Shown here: one piece after another, positions 1 through 5,076 of the stretch
How the letters are laid out: the number at the start of each line of letters is the position of its first letter
Position numbering within the stretch: the first letter of the stretch is position 1
Source of the DNA: an uncultured Clostridia bacterium
GTDB taxonomy: Bacteria; Bacillota; Clostridia; Peptostreptococcales; Anaerovoracaceae
Length of the DNA stretch: 5,076 nt
Assembly (NCBI GenBank): GCA_934255435.1
Contig: CAKQNZ010000144.1
Location: 1 to 5,076, forward strand
Direction of reading: 5' to 3'
The notes under the pieces: model-generated
Databases searched by the model: none
The model's input: only the letters and a program-made list of their open reading frames with translations
Told to the model about the DNA's origin: nothing
Translations under genes and position numbers: made by a program

Positions 1-84
1 CGGACGTTATCCGGCATCCTTGCCCTGCGGAGCCCGGACTTTCCTCATATATCCCGAAGATATACGCAACCGTCTGTCTTACCC
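1..84 (-). ncRNA. rnpB: RNase P RNA (rnpB), 5' portion, truncated by the left edge
   Basis: This is the catalytic RNA of ribonuclease P, which cleaves the 5' leader from precursor tRNAs. The minus strand carries the near-invariant block GAGGAAAGUCCGGGCUCC (29-46), which forms the 5' strand of P4 and then P5. GGGCUCC followed by GCAGGGCAAGGAUGCC resembles type A RNase P RNA (E. coli M1) and differs from the Bacillus type B version (AGUCCAUGCUCGC). Upstream of the block is a P3-like hairpin at 48-64, UAUAUC/GAUAUA around a UUCGG loop, unusually short and almost all A-U. Downstream, CGGA-UAACG-UCCG (1-13) folds as the P8-like hairpin. The 5' end is placed at the G at 84, from the promoter just upstream and from GGGUAAGACAGACGG resembling P1/P2. 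About 84 nt are visible of a molecule usually 350-400 nt long. The P1 partner, the P4 3' strand and the tRNA-CCA binding loop lie outside the window, so the P1 pairing and the exact 5' end are inferred. Confidence 0.93.
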
Positions 85-120
85 GAAAAAATTATAACAT
101 TATGAAAGGGTCAAAATCAA
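85..120 (-). promoter_or_regulatory. Promoter of rnpB, inside the 3' end of the Nif3 gene
   Basis: On the minus strand there is a perfect -10 hexamer TATAAT (91-96). It is preceded by an 18-base spacer (97-114) and a -35-like TTGATT (115-120, four of six consensus positions). The six bases after the -10, TTTTTC (85-90), bring the expected start to the G at 84, exactly where RNase P RNA appears to begin. The whole element overlaps the last codons of the Nif3 gene, and the TAA stop codon (92-94) is part of the TATAAT box. This is a housekeeping sigma-type promoter that would let rnpB be made independently of the upstream operon. Start position is inferred from spacing only. Confidence 0.78.
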
Positions 121-937
121 CCTTTGACAGGCAGATTTCTACTTTATCGCCCAGTTTCTTCTGCACCATATCACAGAAAGCCCTGCCAAAGAACTTCTCC
201 GTATGGTAATGTCCTGCATCTATGAGACAGATATCGAGTTCATCTGCCATCTGTGCCTCATGATACTTGACATCACCGGTTATGAACATATTGCATCCGC
301 TTTCTCTGGCAGTTTCCATAAGATCAGCTCCGGCTCCCGTACATATGCCTATCGTCTTGACGATCCTGTCCATATCTCCAGCTACCCTTATCTGTCTCAG
401 ACTCATATCAAGAGCAGACGAGATACATTCTATCATCTGTTTTACTGTAAGACCTTCTTTCAGTTTGCCGATCCTGCCGATATCAGCTTCAGTCCTGTTC
501 TCTATCATTTTCTGCGGGGGATCCACCGGATCTCCTGCCAGATTCTTTATCGAAACAAGCCCCAGAAGTTCTGCGATCCTGTCATTATTGCCGCCCTTTA
601 TCTTGTCGAAAGGCGTATGGCATGAATAGACCGACAGCTCACGCTTGAATAAATGATACAGCAGTTTCCCCTTTGGCTGATCAGCATCTATGGATTTTAT
701 ACTGTTGAAAAGCATAGGATGATGCGTGACTATCATATCCGCTCCTATATCGTCAGATTCTTTTATCACTCTTTCATCGATGTCTATAGACAGCAGGATC
801 TTTCTGACATCTTTCTCTCCGAAAATGATCTGCGACCCGCTGTTGTCCCAGCTTTCCTGCAGCTGCGGAGGTATTACTGACTCTATTATGTCCACTATCT
901 CTGCGGCAGATAAAGGTCTTTCATTTTTCTTTTCCAT
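92..937 (-). CDS. Nif3-like dinuclear metal-centre protein (YqfO/YbgI family)
   Basis: A 281-residue member of the Nif3 (DUF34) family, ring-shaped hexameric proteins with a two-metal site in each subunit. Many are labelled 'GTP cyclohydrolase 1 type 2', but the physiological reaction is not settled. The family's metal ligands are present: THHP (H72, H73), CHTPFD (H107, D111) and GHYHTE (H243, E247). By analogy with E. coli YbgI the ligands would be H72, H73, D111, H243 and E247. WDNSG (30-34) is the N-terminal family signature, normally WDNVG, and GRIGKL (154-159) and ITGDVKYHEA (219-228) are also typical. It is a short form: Bacillus YqfO is about 370 residues because of a PII/CutA-like insert between the two halves, and there is no room for it here. 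No signal peptide or membrane segment is seen, so it should be cytoplasmic. The ATG start has a strong ribosome binding site (AAGGAGAT, 943-950) inside the end of trmK. The two genes overlap by 17 bases in different frames, which suggests coupled translation. The stop codon lies in the rnpB promoter. Confidence 0.95.
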   Translation of the reverse strand: MEKKNERPLSAAEIVDIIESVIPPQLQESWDNSGSQIIFGEKDVRKILLSIDIDERVIKESDDIGADMIVTHHPMLFNSIKSIDADQPKGKLLYHLFKRELSVYSCHTPFDKIKGGNNDRIAELLGLVSIKNLAGDPVDPPQKMIENRTEADIGRIGKLKEGLTVKQMIECISSALDMSLRQIRVAGDMDRIVKTIGICTGAGADLMETARESGCNMFITGDVKYHEAQMADELDICLIDAGHYHTEKFFGRAFCDMVQKKLGDKVEICLSKVDFDPFIML

Positions 938-1679
938 TTCCTATCTCCTTTATCAAAGATTTTATGTAGTAAATATTACTGCATATATGTTCTTCCTGAT
1001 CTATCCTGCGACTTCTCGACATCATGACATTTTTCAGTATCCTTTTCTCACGGTCGAGGTTCATCTGCAGGAAATCTCTGACAGGGCCGCCGGCGTAAAT
1101 TATCCAGGGCGGTATCCTGTACTGTATGTCGTCTCCTGTGAAATACTTTAGATATTTCATATGCCTGGCGCTCATGGAAACGGCATCGGTATCATGTCCA
1201 GGACTTATGGAAGTTATTATCTCAGGGAGATTATCGCCTTCAACAACAATATCTTCATTGATTATCCGGAATCCGTTATCACAAAGCCATTTTCTCAGAT
1301 GTCCCTGACCATTTCTCGGCTGGAATACGAAACGTCTGAAAGAAACCGTATGTTCTATATCATCAGAAATTATATCTCTGATAAGTTTGCCTCCCATACC
1401 TGCGATGACGACTGTATCTACCTCTCCGCTGGCAACAGTTTCAAGTCCACTGCCCTGCCTTGCTTCGAAATACTCCGTATCGCCCAGGTACATCCTGCCG
1501 TTTTCTATAGCTTTCTGCAGCGATGGGCCGCTTATATCCGATACCACAGCCTTGCTGCATCGCCCATCCTGGAGCATATATATAGGCAAAAAACCATGGT
1601 CGGTACCTATATCGGCCATGGCTTCAGAACCTTCTGTCCTGTCTGCAATAATCTGCAGTCTTTCGCTTAACTTTATCAT
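921..1679 (-). CDS. trmK: tRNA (adenine(22)-N(1))-methyltransferase TrmK
   Basis: Cytoplasmic S-adenosylmethionine-dependent methyltransferase that makes m1A at position 22 in the tRNA D-stem/loop region. The COG2384 signature is clear: DIGTDHGFLPI (residues 23-33) is the glycine-rich SAM-binding loop, SDIS with D48 is the acidic position that contacts the SAM ribose, and VIAGMGGKLI (91-100) is the central motif. FQPRNG (119-124) sits where the family usually has QPN. Residues about 1-160 form the Rossmann fold. The charged C-terminal part, about 200-245 (RDFLQMNLDREKRILKN and onward), fits the family's helical, coiled-coil-like tail that is thought to hold tRNA. At 252 residues it is slightly longer than the roughly 230 usual in Bacilli. 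The ATG start has a modest AAGG site at 1686-1689, six bases away. It lies 36 bases after rpoD and overlaps the Nif3 gene by 17 bases; the trmK-Nif3 pair is common in Bacillota and suggests a shared role, though none is proven. Confidence 0.95.
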   Translation of the reverse strand: MIKLSERLQIIADRTEGSEAMADIGTDHGFLPIYMLQDGRCSKAVVSDISGPSLQKAIENGRMYLGDTEYFEARQGSGLETVASGEVDTVVIAGMGGKLIRDIISDDIEHTVSFRRFVFQPRNGQGHLRKWLCDNGFRIINEDIVVEGDNLPEIITSISPGHDTDAVSMSARHMKYLKYFTGDDIQYRIPPWIIYAGGPVRDFLQMNLDREKRILKNVMMSRSRRIDQEEHICSNIYYIKSLIKEIGNGKEK

Positions 1680-1715
1680 AAAAAACCTTTTCTTCGTGCA
1701 GCATCTGCAGCGTCA

Positions 1716-2981
1716 TCACTCCAGATAATCCTTGAGTTTCTTGCTCCTTGTAGGATGTCTCAGCTTTCTCAGAGCCTTGGCTTCTATCTGCCTTATCCTC
1801 TCACGTGTAACGTCGAATTTCTTGCCTACTTCTTCGAGAGTCCTTGCTCTACCGTCTTCCAGACCGAATCTGAGTTTGAGTACTTTCTGCTCTCTTTCTG
1901 TAAGCGTCCCCAGTACATCCACCAGCTGCTCCTTCAGCATGGAAAATGCTGCGGCTTCAGCAGGCGCCGGTGCATCGTCATCAGGTATGAAGTCTCCGAG
2001 ATGGCTGTCTTCCTCCTCGCCTATAGGCGTTTCCAGTGAAACAGGCTCCTGTGCTATTTTCAGTATCTCTCTTACCTTCTCTACTGATATGCCCATTTCG
2101 GCAGCTATCTCATCAGGCGAAGGCTCCCTGCCTTCTTCCTGCAGCAGCTGGCGTGATACTCTTATCAGTTTGTTTATGGTTTCTACCATATGGACAGGTA
2201 TCCTTATGGTCCTTGCCTGGTCTGCGATGGATCTTGTTATAGCCTGACGGATCCACCATGTTGCATAGGTACTGAATTTATAACCCTTTGTCCAGTCAAA
2301 TTTATCTACGGCTTTGATCAGACCAAGATTGCCTTCCTGTATAAGATCCAGGAAAAGCATACCTCTGCCTACATATTTCTTAGCGATACTTACAACAAGT
2401 CTTAGATTAGCTTCACAGAGTTTCTGTTTTGCATACTCATCTCCCTCTTCCATCCTCTTGGCAAGCTCTATTTCTTCCTGTGCCGTCAGAAGCGGTACCT
2501 TGCCTATCTCTTTCAGATACATCCTTACAGGGTCGTCCACTGCGATATTCTTCGAGATGGTAGCTTCAAGGTCTATTTCCTTTGCTCCCGGGTTTTCTGC
2601 CATAACAGCATCGACATCAGGATCGTCTACATCTTCATCATCTATTTCGAGCAGATCTATATCATCGGGTTCGCTTTCCATTGTGACTTCGATACCTTTG
2701 CCTATGAGCGTCTCATATATCTCATCCATCTGATCCTTGTCAAGATCCACATCGCCCAGCCTCGATGCTATCTCTGCATATGTGAGCATCTTCGCTTTCT
2801 TGCCTGCGGCTCTGTCAGCCAGATCTTTTATGACCTGTTTTTTTGTTTCATCGTCGAGCACTGCTGTATCGTTGTCGAAATGGTTTTCATTCTGGCTGTC
2901 CGGTTTCTGTTCAACTGCTTTTGTATTTATCTTTTTATCCACTTTCTCTGCTCCGTATTTTATTTTTATAGCATCACTCAT
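1716..2981 (-). CDS. rpoD: RNA polymerase primary sigma factor RpoD/SigA
   Basis: The housekeeping sigma-70 factor, which binds core RNA polymerase and recognises TATAAT/TTGACA promoters. The 421 residues show the full group 1 layout. Region 1.1 is at about 46-100, then a strongly acidic linker (about 103-140, rich in D and E), and region 1.2 starts at [12 protein letters not shown] (149-160). Region 2 spans about 185-255, with DLIQEG (212-217) for core binding, and [16 protein letters not shown] (235-250) for melting and -10 recognition. Q246 and T249 match E. coli Q437 and T440. Region 3 follows, ending in the sigma finger ([19 protein letters not shown], 313-331). Region 4 (about 349-417) has the -35 helix-turn-helix, [10 protein letters not shown] (391-400), and ends [13 protein letters not shown]. 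The large non-conserved region of proteobacterial sigma-70 is absent, as in Bacillota. The ATG start is preceded by GAGGGAG (2989-2995) seven bases away. That site lies in the 15-base gap after dnaG, so the two genes are almost certainly cotranscribed. Confidence 0.98.
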   Translation of the reverse strand: MSDAIKIKYGAEKVDKKINTKAVEQKPDSQNENHFDNDTAVLDDETKKQVIKDLADRAAGKKAKMLTYAEIASRLGDVDLDKDQMDEIYETLIGKGIEVTMESEPDDIDLLEIDDEDVDDPDVDAVMAENPGAKEIDLEATISKNIAVDDPVRMYLKEIGKVPLLTAQEEIELAKRMEEGDEYAKQKLCEANLRLVVSIAKKYVGRGMLFLDLIQEGNLGLIKAVDKFDWTKGYKFSTYATWWIRQAITRSIADQARTIRIPVHMVETINKLIRVSRQLLQEEGREPSPDEIAAEMGISVEKVREILKIAQEPVSLETPIGEEEDSHLGDFIPDDDAPAPAEAAAFSMLKEQLVDVLGTLTEREQKVLKLRFGLEDGRARTLEEVGKKFDVTRERIRQIEAKALRKLRHPTRSKKLKDYLE

Positions 2982-2996
2982 AACCCTGCTCCCTCT

Positions 2997-4742
2997 CTAT
3001 TCTTTTAACTTTTTCTGTATTTCTATAAGCTCCTGAGTAAACCGGACAATACTGTCGCTGTTTTCTTCTTCGTCCGCCATCGAAAGCTTGGCGATTATTT
3101 CAGCTTCCCTGCATTTCAGTTCATCATTTCTGACAGACGCTATACAGTCTCTGAAGATCTGCGTCTCTCTTCCTGCCGGAATGACTTTGTGTTCGATCTT
3201 ATCCAGGCAGTATATATACTCTTCATCGATACTTTCTCTGAGAGTCTGCATGCTTATGTACTGTCCCGAATCTGTGAGTCTTTTCAATGCACCGTATATA
3301 TTCATGCCTGCCGGGCTTCGGAATGCTGTATCTGCGACATCATCCGGAAGTTTCACAAAGCGTTCGTCATATATCATCACCTGCAGCATATCCTGTTCCA
3401 CCAGTGGCATATCATCTGTATGCTGATCGCTTCCCTGCTCTGCCGCCCTGAAAACACCGGACCTTTCCTGACTATTATTGCCTGAATACTCCAATCTTAT
3501 AGCACCTTCGGAAATACCTGTATCCTCTGCAAGTTTCTGTATATATATATCAGCCTCCACCGGCTTCATTCCCCTGAGAGCATCTACAGCATCTCTTATA
3601 AAATCCACCCGCTGCATCTCATCATCAAGATCATATCTTGATTTCACCATATTTATCTTGAAATCACCGTAAGGCACAGCATTCTTAACAAGTTCATAAA
3701 AAGCATTCCTGCCGTTTTTCTTCACGAACTCATCCGGATCTTTGCCGTCCGTCACTTTCAGGACCTTTGCACGGCAGCCGGCAGCATAAAGCACATCAAG
3801 ACCTCTGAAAGCTGCATTCTGACCTGCACTGTCGGCATCATATGACAATATGACATTTTCAGTGTAGCGCCGTATCAGTCCTGCCTGATTCTCGGTCAGC
3901 GCAGTCCCCAGCGACGCAGACACATTCCTGATACCTGCCTGATACAAAGATACTACATCCATATATCCTTCGACAAGTATCACCGCATCTTCTTTTTTGA
4001 CATCGGTTCCTGCCAGATTCAATCCGTAAAGGTTGTTTTTCTTTAGAAAAACCGGTGATTCCTGCGAGTTGAGATATTTGGGTTCACCTTCTCCTATGAT
4101 GCGTCCGCCGAACCCTATCACCTTGCCACTTGTATTGATTATCGGAAAAATGACACGATCCCTGAACTTGTCATAGTATCGCCCTTTTTCAGATCTCGAT
4201 ACAAGACCCAGCTTTAACATCCTGTCTTCGCTGAAACCCAGTCCTTTGAGGTGGTCATGCAGTGAAGTCCACTCTCCATCTGCATATCCGATACCAAACT
4301 TATTGAGGGTGTCCTCTGTAATACCTCGCCGCTTCATATATGTGTAACCCGGATTCGCTCTCTGCCGCATAGCTCTGAAAAAAAACATGGCTGCCTGGCG
4401 ATTGATCTCATACAGCTCGTCCTTGTTGCCCGAACTGCCGAAAGCCCCTTCAAGGCTTATGCCGTATTCCTTTGCAAGCATTTCTGCCGCACCTCTGAAG
4501 TCAAGGTTGTAGTACCGCTCCACAAAGCTGAGCACATCTCCCGATGCACCACATCCGAAACACGTATATATCTGTTTTGTTTCAGAAACAACAAAAGAGG
4601 GTGTTTTCTCATTGTGAAACGGACAGACTCCCTTGTAGTTGCTCCCCGCTCTTTTCAGTGGAACGACCCTTCCTACAACATCAACGATGTTGCAGCGGCT
4701 CTTTATTTCATCTGCGATATTATATGATCTGTTATGTCTCAC
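2997..4742 (-). CDS. dnaG: DNA primase DnaG
   Basis: Bacterial primase, which makes the short RNA primers for Okazaki fragments and the leading strand together with the DnaB-type replicative helicase. The 581 residues are close to the usual 600. The N-terminal CHC2 zinc-binding domain has C40, H43, C61 and C64 (CPFHNEKTPSF, CFGCGASGDV). The catalytic core has the basic single-strand-binding patch KFRDRVIFPI (192-201), FGGR (211-214) and PKYLNS (221-226). The TOPRIM metal site follows: VEGYMD with E258, YDADSAG with D302 and D304, and DGKDPDE (332-338). All key residues are intact. The part from about 445 to the end is the poorly conserved C-terminal domain that would bind the helicase. The predicted start is GTG (MRHNRSYNIADEIK), supported by GAGGG at 4750-4754, and the following residues match the normal N-terminal alpha-helix before the zinc finger. 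A 111-base gap separates it from dgt upstream; rpoD follows after 15 bases. Confidence 0.98.
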   Translation of the reverse strand: MRHNRSYNIADEIKSRCNIVDVVGRVVPLKRAGSNYKGVCPFHNEKTPSFVVSETKQIYTCFGCGASGDVLSFVERYYNLDFRGAAEMLAKEYGISLEGAFGSSGNKDELYEINRQAAMFFFRAMRQRANPGYTYMKRRGITEDTLNKFGIGYADGEWTSLHDHLKGLGFSEDRMLKLGLVSRSEKGRYYDKFRDRVIFPIINTSGKVIGFGGRIIGEGEPKYLNSQESPVFLKKNNLYGLNLAGTDVKKEDAVILVEGYMDVVSLYQAGIRNVSASLGTALTENQAGLIRRYTENVILSYDADSAGQNAAFRGLDVLYAAGCRAKVLKVTDGKDPDEFVKKNGRNAFYELVKNAVPYGDFKINMVKSRYDLDDEMQRVDFIRDAVDALRGMKPVEADIYIQKLAEDTGISEGAIRLEYSGNNSQERSGVFRAAEQGSDQHTDDMPLVEQDMLQVMIYDERFVKLPDDVADTAFRSPAGMNIYGALKRLTDSGQYISMQTLRESIDEEYIYCLDKIEHKVIPAGRETQIFRDCIASVRNDELKCREAEIIAKLSMADEEENSDSIVRFTQELIEIQKKLKE

Positions 4743-4749
4743 TGCACGT

Positions 4750-4754
4750 CCCTC
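4750..4754 (-). promoter_or_regulatory. Ribosome binding site that decides the GTG start of dnaG
   Basis: The minus strand reads AGAGGGAC seven bases before GTG (4740-4742), good spacing for a Shine-Dalgarno site. A second GTG two bases before the spacer's end (in GACGTGCAGTG) is out of frame and hits a stop at its third codon (GTG CAG TGA), so it is not a start for dnaG. No ATG in frame lies between this site and the gene body. Confidence 0.7.
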
Positions 4755-4769
4755 TGCTGATATTCTAAT

Positions 4770-4775
4770 AGTATA
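4770..4775 (-). promoter_or_regulatory. Candidate -10 element of a dnaG promoter
   Basis: The minus strand has TATACT (4770-4775; five of six consensus positions), with an overlapping TATATA at 4772-4777. Transcription would start near 4763 and give a leader of about 20 bases ending at the dnaG GTG. The -35 region at the right distance (GGAAAA, 4793-4798) is poor, so the promoter would have to be weak, activated, or helped by the T-rich tract upstream at 4801-4840. It is plausible mainly because this is the only gap in the operon large enough to hold a promoter. Confidence 0.35.
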
Positions 4776-4849
4776 TACGACAAAACCTGTCCTTTTCCTT
4801 TTTAAGTATCAAAAAAAAGTACAACAAAAAAACAAAATAGTGTCGTATA
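4774..4849. repeat. 9-bp perfect inverted repeat in the dgt-dnaG gap
   Basis: TATACGACA at 4774-4782 is the exact reverse complement of TGTCGTATA at 4841-4849, with 58 bases between the arms. Each arm, read outward on its own strand, runs into a -10-like hexamer: TATACT or TATATA toward dnaG on the minus strand, and a perfect TATAAT (4846-4851) on the plus strand pointing into the end of dgt. Between the arms lie A-tracts on the plus strand (AAAAAAAA at 4811-4818, AAAAAAA at 4826-4832). The arms could be regulator half-sites, a pair of divergent promoters, or coincidence in AT-rich DNA. Confidence 0.5.
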
Positions 4850-4853
4850 ATGT

Positions 4854-5076
4854 CTAAAAAAGTTTTTCGTACATATTAAAAGCGTACCTGTCAGTCATCC
4901 CTGCAATGTAATCCTTGACCAGCACCCCCACCGGACACCTGCCGATCATCAAGGTGAATTCATCAGGCATAGTTTCCGGATGATCCGAAAAATACTCGTA
5001 CAGAGAAGTTATTATCACTTTTACTTTGCTGACATCTTCGGCTTTTTTCACATTTTCGTTGTGATACACATTCTTG
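4854..5076 (-). CDS. dgt: dGTPase-like HD-domain triphosphohydrolase, C-terminal part, truncated by the right edge
   Basis: The last 73 residues of a deoxyguanosine triphosphate triphosphohydrolase-like protein, which would cleave dNTPs to the nucleoside and tripolyphosphate. The key evidence is DYIAGMTDRYAFNMYEKLF at the very C-terminus, the characteristic ending of these HD-family enzymes, preceded by a helical stretch with YFSDHPETMPDEF. The frame stays open through the edge (…AAG AAT GTG TAT CAC…), so the GTG at 5067-5069 is an internal valine codon and not the start. The HD metal-binding histidines and aspartates are N-terminal and outside the window, so activity cannot be judged from what is visible. 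The gene stops with TAG at 4854-4856, 111 bases before dnaG. A dgt homologue just upstream of dnaG-rpoD is a common arrangement in Clostridia. The exact substrate is uncertain: the family includes enzymes with broad dNTP activity. Confidence 0.88.
   Translation of the reverse strand, partial: KNVYHNENVKKAEDVSKVKVIITSLYEYFSDHPETMPDEFTLMIGRCPVGVLVKDYIAGMTDRYAFNMYEKLF

Noticed and set aside
1697..1709. Hairpin TGCAG-CAT-CTGCA between rpoD and trmK as a terminator
   Set aside because: Only five base pairs, and on the minus strand it is followed by CGAAGAAAAGG and not by a T-run. The TTTTTT further down is next to the trmK start codon.
1732..2247. Plus-strand open frame of 171 codons opposite rpoD
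   Set aside because: It is the antisense shadow of the conserved sigma factor regions; its translation is Ser/Leu-rich and resembles no family. The same holds for the other plus-strand frames, for example 203-625, 726-1151 and 1161-1670.
2715..2743. Internal promoter in rpoD (TTGACA at 2738-2743 with TATATG 18 bases on)
   Set aside because: The -35 is perfect, but the bases are codons of region 1.1 (DLDKD, EIYE), the -10 matches only four of six, and a transcript from here would lack the start of rpoD.
3538..3551. TA-repeat TATATATATAT in dnaG as a microsatellite or recombination site
   Set aside because: It is coding sequence for Asp-Ile-Tyr-Ile in frame, in a genome that often uses ATA for isoleucine; the frame is intact.
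4760..4800. Sigma-H type promoter upstream of dnaG (AAAGGAAAA and GAAT)
   Set aside because: The -35-like AAAGGAAAA fits, but the GAAT lies about 24 bases further on where about 12 is expected, and the purine before it is missing.
4857..4890. Terminator at the end of dgt (GTACG … GTACG)
   Set aside because: The repeated GTACG is a direct repeat; only the self-complementary GTAC could pair, giving four weak base pairs, too little for a terminator stem.
1..5076. A new defence, mobile or otherwise undescribed system
   Set aside because: Every gene belongs to a known housekeeping family in a known order; there are no transposase, integrase, CRISPR or toxin-antitoxin signals, and composition is even across the coding parts.

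Overview
This window is a stretch of bacterial housekeeping operon. All recognisable genes lie on the minus strand. Read 5' to 3' on that strand (right to left in window coordinates) they are: the 3' end of a dGTPase-like gene (dgt), dnaG (primase), rpoD/sigA (primary sigma factor), trmK (tRNA A22 methyltransferase), a Nif3-family metal-binding protein, and the 5' end of rnpB (RNase P RNA). This is the Gram-positive macromolecular-synthesis operon (dnaG-rpoD) with the trmK/Nif3 pair that usually follows it in Bacillota. Gene order, the sigma factor type (short acidic region before 1.2, no large non-conserved region), a type-A-like RNase P RNA, moderate GC and frequent ATA and AGA codons point to an anaerobic Clostridia-type bacterium. 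I cannot name the family or genus.

Layout: 1-84 rnpB 5' part, cut by the left edge. 91-120 a near-consensus promoter for rnpB that lies inside the end of the Nif3 gene; its -10 element contains that gene's stop codon. 92-937 Nif3-like protein, overlapping trmK by 17 bases. 921-1679 trmK. 1680-1715 a 36-base gap. 1716-2981 rpoD. 2982-2996 a 15-base gap holding its ribosome binding site. 2997-4742 dnaG with a GTG start. 4743-4853 the only real intergenic region (111 bases, very AT-rich) with a 9-bp inverted repeat and -10-like elements. 4854-5076 dgt C-terminus, open through the right edge. No gene-free stretch exceeds 111 bases.

The genes join dNTP-pool control (dgt), priming of DNA replication (dnaG), promoter recognition (rpoD), tRNA modification (trmK), an unassigned metal protein (Nif3) and tRNA 5' maturation (rnpB). 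Tight spacing from dnaG to Nif3 suggests one transcript. rnpB has its own strong promoter, and dnaG probably has one in the 111-base gap. I found no mobile element, CRISPR array, tRNA, convincing terminator or novel defence-type system. The most interesting points are the rnpB promoter built into a stop codon and the inverted repeat upstream of dnaG.
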